A DNA stretch of 64,000 bases from Bradyrhizobium sp. BTAi1. GTDB lineage: Bacteria > Pseudomonadota > Alphaproteobacteria > Rhizobiales > Xanthobacteraceae. The notes beneath the pieces are model-generated. The model saw only the letters and a list, made by a program, of their open reading frames with translations. It was not told the origin of the DNA and ran no database searches. Shown in pieces: positions 42,382 through 52,403 of the stretch (within the stretch, counting starts at the first letter, position 1; each line of letters starts with the position of its first letter). The DNA is taken from positions 3,553,501 through 3,617,500 of the forward strand of contig NC_009485.1 in assembly GCF_000015165.1 (NCBI RefSeq), in the 5' to 3' direction. The position numbers were made by a program, and so were the translations under genes.

Positions 42382-44014
42382 TCGGGAAAGGCAGATCAAA
42401 TGGATCGTCTTGTCGCCTTTGCGGTCAACCGGCGCTTCCTGATGGTCGGCCTGTTCGCGGCCATGATCATCGGCGGCCTCGTCGCGTTTCAGCAGCTCAA
42501 CATCGAGGCCTATCCGGACCCGACGCCACCGATGGTCGACATCGTGACCCAGAGCCCTGGATTGTCGGCCGAGGAGATCGAGCGCTACATTACGATTCCC
42601 CTGGAGACGCAGGTCGCCGGCATCAAGAACATGAAGGTGATCCGGACAATCTCCTTGTACGGGCTGTCCGACGTCAAGCTGCAGTTCTCGTTCGATTACA
42701 CCTACGACCAGGCGCTGCAGCAGGTGTTGAACCGCCTGTCGCAGCTGCCGCCGCTCCCCAACAATGCCCAGCCGCAGATCTCGCCGCTCAGCCCGATCGG
42801 GGAGATCTACCGGTACCGGCTCGTCGGCCCGCCGAACTATTCGGTGCTGGACCTCAAGACGTTGCAGGACTGGGTGCTGCAACGGCGGTTTCGTACCGTG
42901 CCCGGCGTCATCGACGTCACCGGCTGGGGCGGCAAGACCAAGACCTTCGAGGTCCAGGTCGATTTCAACAGGCTCGTGGCCAACGGCCTGACCTTGCCTC
43001 AATTGATGCAGGCGATCAGCAACGCCAACGTCAATGTCGGCGGCAACACGGTCAACATCGGTTCGCAGTCGGCCGTGGTGCGCGGCGTCGGCTTGATCCG
43101 TTCGATCAATGCGCTTGCTAGCACGATGGTGGCATCAAACGGCGGGACGCCGGTGCTGGTCGGCGACGTCGCAACCGTGACCGTTGGCGAGCAGCCACGC
43201 CTCGGCATCGCCGGTGAGGATCAGGACGACGACATTGTCCTGGGCATCGTGCTGATGCGGCGCGGCGAGCAGAGCTCGCCGACCATCGCCCGCGTCGAGG
43301 AGCTCGTCGCCTCGATAAACAATTCAACCATCCTGCCGCCGGGCGTCCGGATCGAGCGCATCTATGATCGCAAGGATCTGATCGAGACGACGACAGATAC
43401 CGTTCTCGAGAACATGGTTGTGGGCATCGGATTGATCGTGCTCCTGCAATGGATCTTTCTCGGCGACCTCAGAAGCGCGCTGATCGTTGGCGCAACCATT
43501 CCATTCGCGCTGTTCTTCGCCGTCAGCATCCTCGTGCTACGCGGGGAGTCGGCCAACCTGCTTTCAGTCGGCGCGATCGATTTCGGCCTGATCGTCGATG
43601 CGACCGTGATCATGGTGGAATCCATTTTCCGTCGGCTGTCGCATACGGAGCGGCTGACTCACACGGAGCAGGCGGCTATCTCGGCACGGACGAGCATGGG
43701 GATGAAGCACCATGCAATCCTCACGGCAGCCTCGGATGTGTCGCGCTCGATCTTCTTCGCGGCCGCGATCATCATTGCGGCTTTCCTGCCGCTGTTCACG
43801 TTGTCCGGCGTCGAGGGCAACATCTTCGGTCCAATGGCCCGGACCTATGCTTATGCGTTGGCCGGCGGTCTGCTGGCGACCTTTACCGTCACGCCAGCGC
43901 TGAGTGCGATCATCCTGCCGGCCCATGTCGAGGAGACAGAAACGTTCCTGATGCGCTGGATGCACCGGCTGTACATGCCCGTGCTTGCACGGTCACTCGC
44001 GCACCGTCGATTAG

Positions 44015-44849
44015 GTTCTGTACTCATAAATGGATTCCGTTAGCTGACGAACAGTGATTCACTCCCCTTAGGTGATTTGGGGGTAGACATGGCGCGGTTT
44101 GACCTGAGCGATCGAGAATGGGCTTTGATCAAGCCCTTGCTGCCGAATAAGCCACGCGGTGTCGGTCGGGTCGACGACCGGCGGGTTCTCAACGGCATCT
44201 TCTATGTGCTGCGGACAGGCTCGCCCTGGCGAGATCTTCCGGAACGCTATGGCCCTTACACGACGGTCTATAATCGCTTTAACCGCTGGGCCAAGGCAGG
44301 TGTTTGGGTCCAAATTTTCGAGGTGTTGGCAGCACGCTCGCCGCAGTCGATGGCGCTGATCGACAGTTCTATCGTCCGCGCCCATCAGCACGCCGCTGGG
44401 GGTAAAAAGGGGGCGAGGATCACGCCATTGGCCGTTCTCGTGGAGGACTGAGCACCAAGATCAATGCGGTCGTCGACGAGAACGGACTGCCGGTCCGGCT
44501 GATGCTAACCCCGGGGCAGGCCCACGATCTGCGTGCCGCGCCATTTCTGCTCCAAGGGCTCAAATGCCGTGATGTTGTGGCCGACCGTGGTTACGACGCC
44601 GATGCCCTCCTGCACATGATCAGAGCCCGCGGAGCTAGGGCTCATATTCCTTCCACCAGCCAGCGAGTGGTCCAACGCTCCGTCAGCCGCCGCATCTACC
44701 GCAAGCGCAATCTTGTTGAGCGCTTCTTCTGCAAGCTCAAGCATTTCAGGCGCATCGCGACCCGCTTCGACAAGCTCGCTCGCAACTTTCTCGCGGCAGT
44801 CGCACTCGGCTCAACCCGCCTCTGGACCAGGGTTTATGAGTCCACGCCC
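44015..44849 (+). mobile_element. IS5-family (IS427-like) insertion sequence, 835 bp
   Basis: Boundaries follow from exact reconstruction of the split pump gene and from TAG copies at 44012-44014 and 44850-44852. The terminal repeats are imperfect: left GTTCTGTACTCATAAA, right (reverse complement) GGGCGTGGACTCATAAA, sharing ACTCATAAA. A 2-bp TA duplication with the G assigned to the element would fit equally. It holds one transposase in two overlapping frames. A complete, possibly mobile copy. Confidence 0.88.
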
Positions 44850-44852
44850 TAG
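44089..44852 (+). CDS. IS5-family transposase, two frames joined by probable -1 frameshift
   Basis: The first frame starts at ATG 44089 (ARFDLSDREWALIKPLLPNK, RTGSPWRDLPERYGPYTTVY, MALIDSSIVRAHQHAAGGKK) with the first Asp of the DDE triad. The second continues RGGLSTKINAVVDENGLPV, VVADRGYDADALL (second Asp) and RRIYRKRNLVERFFCKLKHF (Glu region). They connect at a T-AAA-AAG-GGGG slip site near 44404-44414 by a -1 shift, as in other IS427-group elements. The second frame's stop TAG is the right-hand target-site copy itself, so it depends on the insertion point. Confidence 0.88.
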
Positions 44853-46392
44853 TGCTCATCGCTGGCGCAGGTCTGATCCTGGTCACGGCCGTCTGTGTTC
44901 GGCTGCTTGGGCTCGAGTTCCTGCCCAAGCTGGAGGAGGGCAATCTCTGGATCAGGGCGACGTTGCCACCCACGATCTCGCTGCAGGAGGGAAATACCTG
45001 CGTCAACGAGATGCGCAGGCTGATCGCAGAGCGGCCGGAGGTCGAGTCCGTGGTGTCTCAGCACGGCCGGCCCGACGAAGGAACCGACGCTGCCGGGTTC
45101 TTCAATGCCGAATTTTTCGCGCCGCTCAAGCCGGCCAAGCAGTGGCCGGACCGGGAGGACAAGGACGAGCTGACTGCAAGACTGCTCGCTCAATTGCAGG
45201 AGAAGTTTCCGGGCGTCGAGTTCAACTTCTCGCAATATCTTCAGGACAACGTCTCCGAGGCGGTCTCGGGCGTGAAGGGCGAGAATTCGATCAAGCTCTA
45301 TGGCAACGATCTCCAAGCGCTGACCGACACCGCCAACAAGATCAAGGCACAGCTGGCGACCGTGCAGGGGATCACGGACCTTGCCGTCTTCACCTCGCTC
45401 GGACAGCCGACAATCCAGATCGACGTCGATCGTGCTCGGGCCGCGCGCTATGGTCTGTCGCCCGGCGACATCAACACTACGATCAAGACCGCGATCGGTG
45501 GCTACAGCGCCGGCGATCTCTACGAGCCCGGCAGCGATCGCCATTTCCCTATCATCATCAGGCTCGCCCCGCAGTATCGGCGCAGCGCAGAAGCCATCCA
45601 GAATCTGCGGATCGGCGCGCAAGGGCCAAACGGCATCAGTCAGGTGCCGCTGAGCGAGGTTGCGACGGTGAAGCTCGTCTCGGGCGCGGCCTATATCTAT
45701 CGCGAGCAGCAGGAACGCTATCTGCCGATCAAGTTCTCGGTGCGCGAGCGCGATCTTGGCAGCGCCATCCAGGAGGCGCAGGACAAGGTCGCCCAGAACG
45801 TTCAGTTGCCACCCGGCTCGCACCTCGAATGGGTCGGTGAGTTCGGCAATCTCCAAGATGCGATCAAGCGGCTGTCGATCGTGGTGCCGATCAGCCTGGC
45901 GCTGATCGCGATGCTGATCTGGTTCAATTTCGGCTCGATCGTCGACACCGTACTCACCATGAGCGTGATTCCGATGGCGGTGCTCGGCGGCATCCTCGGC
46001 CTGCTCGTGTCGGGCATTCCCTTCAGCGTGTCGGCGGCGATCGGCTTCATTGCCCTGTTCGGCATCTCCGTGATGGACGGCATCATCATCCTGTCGCAGT
46101 ACAACGCTCTGATCGACGAGGGGATGGAGCGCCGCGCTGCGATCCTGCGGACCGGCGAGCTTCAGCTTCGCCCGGTGCTGATGACGTGCGTGGTCGCCGG
46201 CGTCGGGCTGCTCCCGGCAGCGCTGTCGTCCGGCATCGGCTCGCAAGTCCAGAAGCCGCTCGCGGTCGTCGTGGTGGCCGGCATGATGCTGGCGCCGATC
46301 GTCATCCTGATTACGCTGCCTGCACTGATCTCGCTATTCTCGCGGCGGACCCGGTCGGATCTCGTTGGGCAGCCACGGCTGGCGCCAGCGGA

Positions 46393-47808
46393 ATGAGGTG
46401 GCCTGTGCAGCAGCGCGTCCGGAACCCGATGTCGCGTCCGCTCCGCGCGGCAGTGATCACAACCGCCGCGACGCTCATGAGCCTCGGAGCCTTGTCGGCG
46501 GAGACGCTGCCGGAAGCCCTGGTCAGAGCCTATCAGTCGAGTCCGCAGCTCAACGCCGACCGTGCCCGCCAGCGCGGCACGGACGAAAACGTACCACAGG
46601 CGCTCGCCGGCTATCGTCCTCAGATCATCGCTAGCCTCAGCGCGGGCCTGCAGGCGGTCAGGAATACGCTGCCTGACAATACGGTGCAGGGCACGACGCT
46701 CCGCCCCTGGACGATCGGATTGACCGTCAACCAGGTTCTGTTCAACGGTTTCAAGACCGCCAATAGCGTCCGCGTCGCCGAATTCCAGGTTCTGTCGGGT
46801 CGCGAAGCCCTGCGCAACACGGGGCAGGGTGTGCTGCTCGACGCCGTCACCGTCTACATGAACGTGCTGGCCAATCAGGCGCTCGTCGAAGCGCAGCGGA
46901 CCAATGTGACCGTTCTCCGGGAGATACAGGAGACGACGCGCAGGCGCCTGGACGCAGGCGACGTCACGCCGACCGATACGGCGCAGGCCGAGGCGCGGCT
47001 GAGCCGCGGGCTTGCCGACCTTAACGCAGCCGAGGTGACCCTCGCGATCAGCAAGGCCACTTATGCCCAGGTGACCGGGGAGGCGCCGGGCCCGCTCGCT
47101 CCGGCTACACCCGTGGACCGGTTTTCTCCGCTGACGATGCAGGCCTCGGTCGAGACCGCAAGGCATGAGCATCCCGCCGTGCTCGGAGCGGCTTATGACG
47201 TCGATACTGCTCAGACGACCATCAGGGTCGCCGAGGGCAGCTTGCTGCCCACTGTGGCGGTACAGGCGAATGTCAGCCGATCCAGGGATTCAGACACGAC
47301 GCTCGGCACGTCAGGCACTGACCAGGCTTCGATCGTGGGTCAAATCAATGTGCCGATCTACGACGGCGGCACTGCGGCGTCCCAGACCCGCCAGGCCAAG
47401 GAGATGGCCTCGCAAAGCCGGCTGGTGCTCGAGCAGGTCAGGAATCAATCGCGTACGGCGGTGGTCGGTGCCTGGGTCTCGAACGAAGGCGCCAAGGTCG
47501 CGCTGAGCGCGGCCGAATCGGAGGTGAAGGCGGCGGAGATCGCCCTGCAGGGCGTCCGGCGCGAAGCCGCCGGGGGGCAGCGCACGACAATCGATGTGCT
47601 GAACGCGCAGCAGGAGCTCACCAATGCTCGCTCACGGCAGATCGCGGCCCAGCGCGACCGCGTGATCGCATCCTACACCCTGCTCAGTGCCGTCGGTCGC
47701 CTCGATGTCCACACTCTCGGCCTGAACACGCCGGACTATCTGCCCGAATTGCACTACCATCAGGTTCGTGATGCTTGGCACGGTCTGCGCACGCCGTCAG
47801 GTCAATAG
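46393..47808 (+). CDS. TolC-family outer-membrane efflux channel
   Basis: About 471 residues; ATG 46393 overlaps the RND stop (ATGA), and ATG 46429 is an alternative. A signal peptide in SRPLRAAVITTAATLMSLGALSA leads into two OEP repeats: LPEALVRAYQSSPQLNADRA...LTVNQVLFNGFKTANSV and VETARHEHPAVLGAAYDVDTAQ...INVPIYDGGTAASQTRQAK, with long coiled helices (ARLSRGLADLNAAEVTLAISKA; QRTTIDVLNAQQELTNARSRQ). It is intact although its RND and adaptor partners are dead, so it may serve the other two pumps and the MacAB-like system. Confidence 0.9.
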   Translation: MRWPVQQRVRNPMSRPLRAAVITTAATLMSLGALSAETLPEALVRAYQSSPQLNADRARQRGTDENVPQALAGYRPQIIASLSAGLQAVRNTLPDNTVQGTTLRPWTIGLTVNQVLFNGFKTANSVRVAEFQVLSGREALRNTGQGVLLDAVTVYMNVLANQALVEAQRTNVTVLREIQETTRRRLDAGDVTPTDTAQAEARLSRGLADLNAAEVTLAISKATYAQVTGEAPGPLAPATPVDRFSPLTMQASVETARHEHPAVLGAAYDVDTAQTTIRVAEGSLLPTVAVQANVSRSRDSDTTLGTSGTDQASIVGQINVPIYDGGTAASQTRQAKEMASQSRLVLEQVRNQSRTAVVGAWVSNEGAKVALSAAESEVKAAEIALQGVRREAAGGQRTTIDVLNAQQELTNARSRQIAAQRDRVIASYTLLSAVGRLDVHTLGLNTPDYLPELHYHQVRDAWHGLRTPSGQ

Positions 47809-47973
47809 CGCTGCGCGCTGGCCGAGGACGGGCACGCACGCAGGTAGGTGCCTCGCCAGCAGCATCCCCTTCGCGGGAAGGGTCGAAACCTAAAAGAAAC
47901 ACTATCAACCGTAATCTGCCACGAGCCTGGTCCGCTCCTTGCGGCCCCTGATCCATCGAACCCGACGAACGTG

Positions 47974-49869
47974 ATGTCCACAGCTGATACAGAACAGTCG
48001 GAAGCAGGTCACGCTGCCTTAGGCCCGTCCGGAGTGGGGCTCCGGCCGCTGATGGTTGGCGCGCTGGGCGTCGTCTATGGCGACATCGGCACCAGCCCGC
48101 TCTACACGATGAAGACGGCGTTGGAATGGGCGGGAGGCGCCGACGCCGAGACCGCGCTCGGCATGCTGTCGCTGATCGTCTGGACGCTCCTGATCACCAC
48201 CTCGATCAAATACGTCGCCGTCGTGATGCGGGCCGACAATGACGGCGAAGGCGGCATTCTGGCGTTGATGTCGCTGCTGGGGATCAAGCACGGCGAGCGG
48301 CTCGGGGTGATCGCGATGGGCTTGATCGGTGCAGCCTTGCTCTATGGCGACGGCGCCATCACGCCTGCGATCTCGGTGCTGAGCGCGTTGGAAGGACTGA
48401 AAAGCCCGCTGCCGCAGATCAGCCCCTATATCGTGACGCTGTCCGCGATCATCCTGGTTGGTCTGTTTGCGTTACAGGCCCAGGGCACCGACCGGATTGG
48501 CAAACTGTTCGGCCCTGTGATGATCGCCTGGTTCATCGTCATCGGTATCCTCGGTTTGTTTGGTATCCTGCGTCACCCCTCGGTGCTGGCGGCGCTCGAT
48601 CCGCGCCATGGGCTGTCCTATCTGTTCAGTCATGGCATGACCGGCTTCCTGGTGCTCGGCGCCGTGTTCCTGTGCGCCACCGGAGCCGAGGCGCTCTATG
48701 CCGACATGGGGCATTTCGGCGCCCGCCCGATCCGCTTCGCCTGGTATGGGCTGGTGTTGCCCTGCCTGATCCTGAACTACGCCGGCCAGACCGCTGTCGT
48801 GGTCGATGCTGCGCTGGGCCAGGAGCCAAATCCCTTCTTCGCCCTGTGCCCGGCCGCGCTCCAGCTGCCGCTCGTTGCGCTGGCCACGGTCGCGACCATC
48901 ATCGCCAGCCAGGCGATCATCAGTGGCGCGTTCTCGATGACCCGGCAGGCGATACAGCTTGGCCTGTGTCCGCGCCTGAACATCGCGCAGACATCGGCCA
49001 CCGGCTACGGCCAGATCTATATCGGTTTCGTCAATTGGACGTTGATGGCGCTGACTCTGGGGCTGACCCTCGGCTTCCGCTCGTCCGACAATCTGGCGGC
49101 AGCGTTCGGCATCGCGGTGTCTCTGACCATGCTGCTGACTTCGATTCTGATGTTTCTGACCATGCGCGAGATCTGGAAGTGGAATCTGGCGGCGAGTCTT
49201 CTGACCGCGGGCCTGTTTGTCGTGGTCGACATGAGCTTCGTCAGCGCCAATTTGATGAAGGTGCTGGAAGGGGGCTGGTTCCCCCTGGTCGTCGCCGCCG
49301 TCATCTTCTTCCTGATGATGACATGGCATCAGGGCCGTGATCTCCTGGTCAAGAAGCTGGAGCGCGACACCCTTCCGCTCGCGACCTTCATCGCGCAGGT
49401 CGGCGCCAAGACGCGGGTCCCCGGCACCGCGGTCTACATGACCAGCCGGCTCGATGTCGTCCCCGTACCGCTGCTCCACAATCTCAAGCACAACAAGGTG
49501 CTGCACGATCGCATCGTGCTCCTGCGCGTGGTCACCGCGAGCACGCCGCGCGTCGCGCCAGATCTGCGCATCGACGTCGAGCACGTCGGGAGCAATTTTC
49601 ACACGATGACGGTGCGCTACGGCTTCATGGAGCAGCCGGATGTCCCTGAAGCTCTCGATCAGTGCCGCCAGCGCGGGCTGATCTTCAACATGATGGAGAC
49701 GTCGTTCTTCGTCGGACGGGTCAAGATCGTCGCCGAGCGGCGGTCGCGATTTGCTGCCTTCCAGGCCCATTTGTTCGAGATCATGCATCGCAACGCCATG
49801 GCGGCCACCGAATTCTTCCGCATCCCTCCGAACCGGGTCATCGAGCTGGGCGGACAGGTGGAGATCTGA
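47974..49869 (+). CDS. kup: Low-affinity potassium transporter Kup
   Basis: A 631-residue KUP/HAK transporter. The start at 47974 (MSTADTEQSEAG) is preferred over 47848 because the family begins just before LMVGALGVVYGDIGTSPLYT. Further hallmarks: VVMRADNDGEGGILALMSLL, LLYGDGAITPAISVLSALEG, GAEALYADMGHFGARPIR and QAIISGAFSMTRQAIQLG. The C-terminal soluble part carries FMEQPDVPEAL and FFRIPPNRVIELGGQVEI. It imports K+ with protons and lies as an isolated transporter between the RND debris and the integrase. Confidence 0.93.
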   Translation: MSTADTEQSEAGHAALGPSGVGLRPLMVGALGVVYGDIGTSPLYTMKTALEWAGGADAETALGMLSLIVWTLLITTSIKYVAVVMRADNDGEGGILALMSLLGIKHGERLGVIAMGLIGAALLYGDGAITPAISVLSALEGLKSPLPQISPYIVTLSAIILVGLFALQAQGTDRIGKLFGPVMIAWFIVIGILGLFGILRHPSVLAALDPRHGLSYLFSHGMTGFLVLGAVFLCATGAEALYADMGHFGARPIRFAWYGLVLPCLILNYAGQTAVVVDAALGQEPNPFFALCPAALQLPLVALATVATIIASQAIISGAFSMTRQAIQLGLCPRLNIAQTSATGYGQIYIGFVNWTLMALTLGLTLGFRSSDNLAAAFGIAVSLTMLLTSILMFLTMREIWKWNLAASLLTAGLFVVVDMSFVSANLMKVLEGGWFPLVVAAVIFFLMMTWHQGRDLLVKKLERDTLPLATFIAQVGAKTRVPGTAVYMTSRLDVVPVPLLHNLKHNKVLHDRIVLLRVVTASTPRVAPDLRIDVEHVGSNFHTMTVRYGFMEQPDVPEALDQCRQRGLIFNMMETSFFVGRVKIVAERRSRFAAFQAHLFEIMHRNAMAATEFFRIPPNRVIELGGQVEI

Positions 49870-50148
49870 CCGGGCGGGGGCTTGCCTGAGTCCTTCGACG
49901 GCTCGGAGCGTAGTTTTATGGATCGAACGGGTCCGGTGCGGCTGCCGTCCACGGAGCGGCGACTGCGAAATGCACCGCCTCGGTGAACGCGTAACGGTTG
50001 CCGTGTTCATGAGTTCCACGTTGTACCGGCCATCGGCTAACAGCGACGCTATCGAAATTGTCCGCCTCGCTTTCCAATTTGCAACATCCGAGCTTCCTGA
50101 CCTTGCCCCGGAGTTTTATCCAGGTCTCAGTTCGTTCGGGCGGTTGCT

Positions 50149-51237
50149 TCATCCGGGAGCCGTCTTCACTGTAACGACCTCCAGCCACTTCCAGCCTTCA
50201 TACTTGTTCCCTGTCTGCCGGAGATGCGTGTATCGCTTCAGGCTCGACCAGGAACGATGGCCTGAGACGGCTGCGACTTGGGGAACGTTGTGGCCCATTT
50301 CAAATAGCCTGGAAACGCCGTCGTGGCGGAGATCGTGGAAATGCAGATCCACGATGCCGAGCAGTTGGCACGCGCGCGTAAATCCCATGCCGATTGCGTC
50401 GGTCGTATAGGGAAAGATCTCATCGGTATCCGAAGGCATGGATTGCGCGACGTGGAGAGCCTCAGCAGGGAGATCGCACCAGACGTCGTTCCCGAGCTTC
50501 TCGCCAGGGTTTTTCATGTCACGCACCAAAATCTTGCTTCCGACCTCATCGAGGTCGGCTCGCCTCAGCCGCGTGATTTCCTCAAGACGTCGCGTTGAGA
50601 AGATTGCGAATGCAATGACCTTCTGCATCGGCACAGACGAGGGCCGCCTTTGCTGCCGTTCGCCGAAATGCTGCATCAGCAGATCGAGCTCCGCCAAGCT
50701 CGGGCGCCGCTCCCGTGTACGGCTCTTGCTCGTGATCCCCAGTCTCTTGGCGACGACGAAGGCGTCCTTCATGGCAGCCTGGTCGAGCGGATATCCCCAA
50801 GCCGGGCGTGCGATCGCGAAGATGGCCGCGAGGTGTGAGAGATAGTTGCTGACGGTCTGGGGTTGGACTTTGCTTACCAGCTGGTTGGCGAATTCCACGA
50901 GATCGGTGCTACCGATCGTTGAGCACCTTCGCTGGGCAATCTCATAGCCTTTGATTGCGTTCAGGACCTGCGCCTTGGTGCGCCCGATCTCCTTCTTGGA
51001 CTCGGAAACGTAGCGCTCGATGACGTCGGAGAGGACGGGGTCGAGACCTTTTTCCTGTTCGAGCCCTCCTGGTGCCGCCAACTCCTTTTCCCGTCTCTCC
51101 AGCCAGGCTGCGGCCGCCTGCTTCCGGTCGAATGTTCGAGCCTCCCGGTGCAGAATGGCCCCGCCGCGCTTGATGAGGACCTGGGCCAGATGGGCGGTGG
51201 TCCCGTCTTTGCGCTTGCGAGCGGTGATCGTTCCCAT
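50149..51237 (-). CDS. Tyrosine recombinase/integrase, dusA-associated
   Basis: A 362-residue phage-type integrase. The N-terminal arm/SAM-like domain includes GLDPVLSDVIERYVSESKKE. The catalytic domain shows Arg in FSTRRLEEITRLRRADLD, the HxxR box in FHDLRHDGVSRLF, His in SGHRSWSSL and the nucleophile Tyr in LKRYTHLRQTGNKYEGW. It is divergent from dusA, starting 146 bases from it. dusA 5' ends are a known integration hotspot with integrases of this kind. It probably moved a genomic island lying on its left. The gene itself looks intact. Confidence 0.9.
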   Translation of the reverse strand: MGTITARKRKDGTTAHLAQVLIKRGGAILHREARTFDRKQAAAAWLERREKELAAPGGLEQEKGLDPVLSDVIERYVSESKKEIGRTKAQVLNAIKGYEIAQRRCSTIGSTDLVEFANQLVSKVQPQTVSNYLSHLAAIFAIARPAWGYPLDQAAMKDAFVVAKRLGITSKSRTRERRPSLAELDLLMQHFGERQQRRPSSVPMQKVIAFAIFSTRRLEEITRLRRADLDEVGSKILVRDMKNPGEKLGNDVWCDLPAEALHVAQSMPSDTDEIFPYTTDAIGMGFTRACQLLGIVDLHFHDLRHDGVSRLFEMGHNVPQVAAVSGHRSWSSLKRYTHLRQTGNKYEGWKWLEVVTVKTAPG

Positions 51238-51264
51238 TAGGTGCCTCTAGGGTTGCCGGATTCC

Positions 51265-51303
51265 GGTACAACATCGATCTCTCCGGTACAACATTGTTGT
51301 ACC
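51265..51303. repeat. GGTACAAC repeat cluster between integrase and dusA
   Basis: GGTACAAC occurs at 51265-51272 and again exactly 20 bases later at 51285-51292, followed by its inverse GTTGTACC at 51296-51303 (3-base centre), with a variant GGTACGAC at 51369-51376. Between them lie near-repeats (GAAAATCGGTGGAAATCGGCG-like). Candidates: integrase/excisionase arm sites or an operator of the integrase promoter. Confidence 0.6.
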
Positions 51304-51382
51304 GAGGGGCGAAAAATGGGTGAAAATCGGTGGAAATCGGCGTCAATAGGCGAATATCGGATACTTTCGGTACGACTTGTAA

Positions 51383-52402
51383 ATGACTGAAATCTCAAAT
51401 AAATCACAGATATCAATGCGTTGGCGCTTTTCCGTGGCGCCGATGATGGATTGGACCGACCGGCACTGCCGGGTGTTTCACCGCCTGCTGTCGCGGCGGG
51501 CGCTGCTCTATACCGAGATGGTCACCACCGGCGCCGTCATTCATGGCGATCGGAAGCGGCTGCTCGGCTTCGATGCGAGCGAGCATCCGGTGGCGCTGCA
51601 GCTTGGCGGGTCCGATCCGGCCGATCTCGCGACCTCGGCGCGGATCGGCGAAGACTTCGGTTATGACGAAATCAATCTCAATGTCGGCTGTCCTTCCGAC
51701 CGGGTCAAGGATGGCCGCTTCGGCGCCTGCCTGATGGCGGAGCCTGAGCTCGTCGCCGCCTGCGTCGCGGCGATGAAGCGCGCGGTGCGCATTCCCGTCA
51801 CGGTGAAATGCCGCATCGGGATCGATGACCAGGATCCGGAGCTCGCGCTCGATACGCTGGCGGATGCGGTGGTCGATGCGGGCGCCGACGCGCTGATCGT
51901 GCATGCGCGCAAGGCCTGGCTGAACGGCCTGTCGCCCAAGGAGAACCGCGAGATCCCGCCGCTCGATTACGACCGGGTCTATCGGCTGAAGGCGAGGCTG
52001 CCGAACGTGCCGGTCATCATCAATGGCGGCATCACCAGCATCGCGGCGGCGCAAGCGCATCTGGCTCACGTCGATGGCGTGATGCTCGGGCGCGCCGCCT
52101 ATCAGGAACCGTGGCAGTTGCTCGACGTCGATCCCATGCTGTTCGGCGACGCCGCGCCGCATCGGAGCATGAAAGACGCGTTGGCGGCGCTCGAGCCCTA
52201 TATTGAACGCCAACTCCGGGAGGGCTCGCGGCTGCACGCGATCACGCGGCATCTGGTCGGCGCCTATCACGCGGTCCCGGGGGCGCGCGCCTTTCGCCGT
52301 CATCTCGCCGAGCGCGGCGTCAAGCCGGATGCCGGGATCGAGGTGCTGCGCGAGGCGGTGGCGATGGTCGAGGAGCGTGCGCCGGCGGCCGCGTTCGCCT
52401 GA
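51383..52402 (+). CDS. dusA: tRNA-dihydrouridine synthase A
   Basis: A 339-residue FMN enzyme that reduces U20/U20a in tRNA. Landmarks: FSVAPMMDWTDRHCRVFHRLL at the N-terminus, LYTEMVTTGAVIHGD, LQLGGSDPADLA, INLNVGCPSDRVKDGRFGACLM with the catalytic Cys, VKCRIGIDDQD, VHARKAWLNGLSPKENREIPPLDY and NGGITS...GVMLGRAAYQEPW. The start may be 51383 or Met 51416. The first residues may have been supplied by the inserted element, as is usual when islands integrate into the 5' end of dusA. Confidence 0.95.
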   Translation: MTEISNKSQISMRWRFSVAPMMDWTDRHCRVFHRLLSRRALLYTEMVTTGAVIHGDRKRLLGFDASEHPVALQLGGSDPADLATSARIGEDFGYDEINLNVGCPSDRVKDGRFGACLMAEPELVAACVAAMKRAVRIPVTVKCRIGIDDQDPELALDTLADAVVDAGADALIVHARKAWLNGLSPKENREIPPLDYDRVYRLKARLPNVPVIINGGITSIAAAQAHLAHVDGVMLGRAAYQEPWQLLDVDPMLFGDAAPHRSMKDALAALEPYIERQLREGSRLHAITRHLVGAYHAVPGARAFRRHLAERGVKPDAGIEVLREAVAMVEERAPAAAFA

Positions 52403-52403
52403 C

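Larger units (their letters stand above)
42400..46396 (+). pseudogene. RND heavy-metal-type efflux permease, disrupted by an IS element
   Basis: Two parts, 42400-44014 and 44853-46396, join exactly in frame into 1052 residues once the 835-bp insertion and one TAG copy are removed (codons CGA TTA GTG CTC at the joint). Start MDRLVAFAVNRRFLMVGLFA; TM4 pattern DFGLIVDATVIMVES near residue 393, lacking the Gly and Asn of Czc-type pumps, so a different HME subgroup. The N-terminal half alone ends 27 bases inside the IS. Followed by a TolC-type channel at 46393. With a dead adaptor and a split pump the system is inactive. Confidence 0.9.

Noticed and set aside
44849..46246. 465-residue minus-strand open frame
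   Set aside because: Antisense to the second half of the IS-split RND pump; no motif.
48472..50019. 515-residue minus-strand open frame
   Set aside because: Antisense to kup; His/Arg/Asp-rich with no domain.
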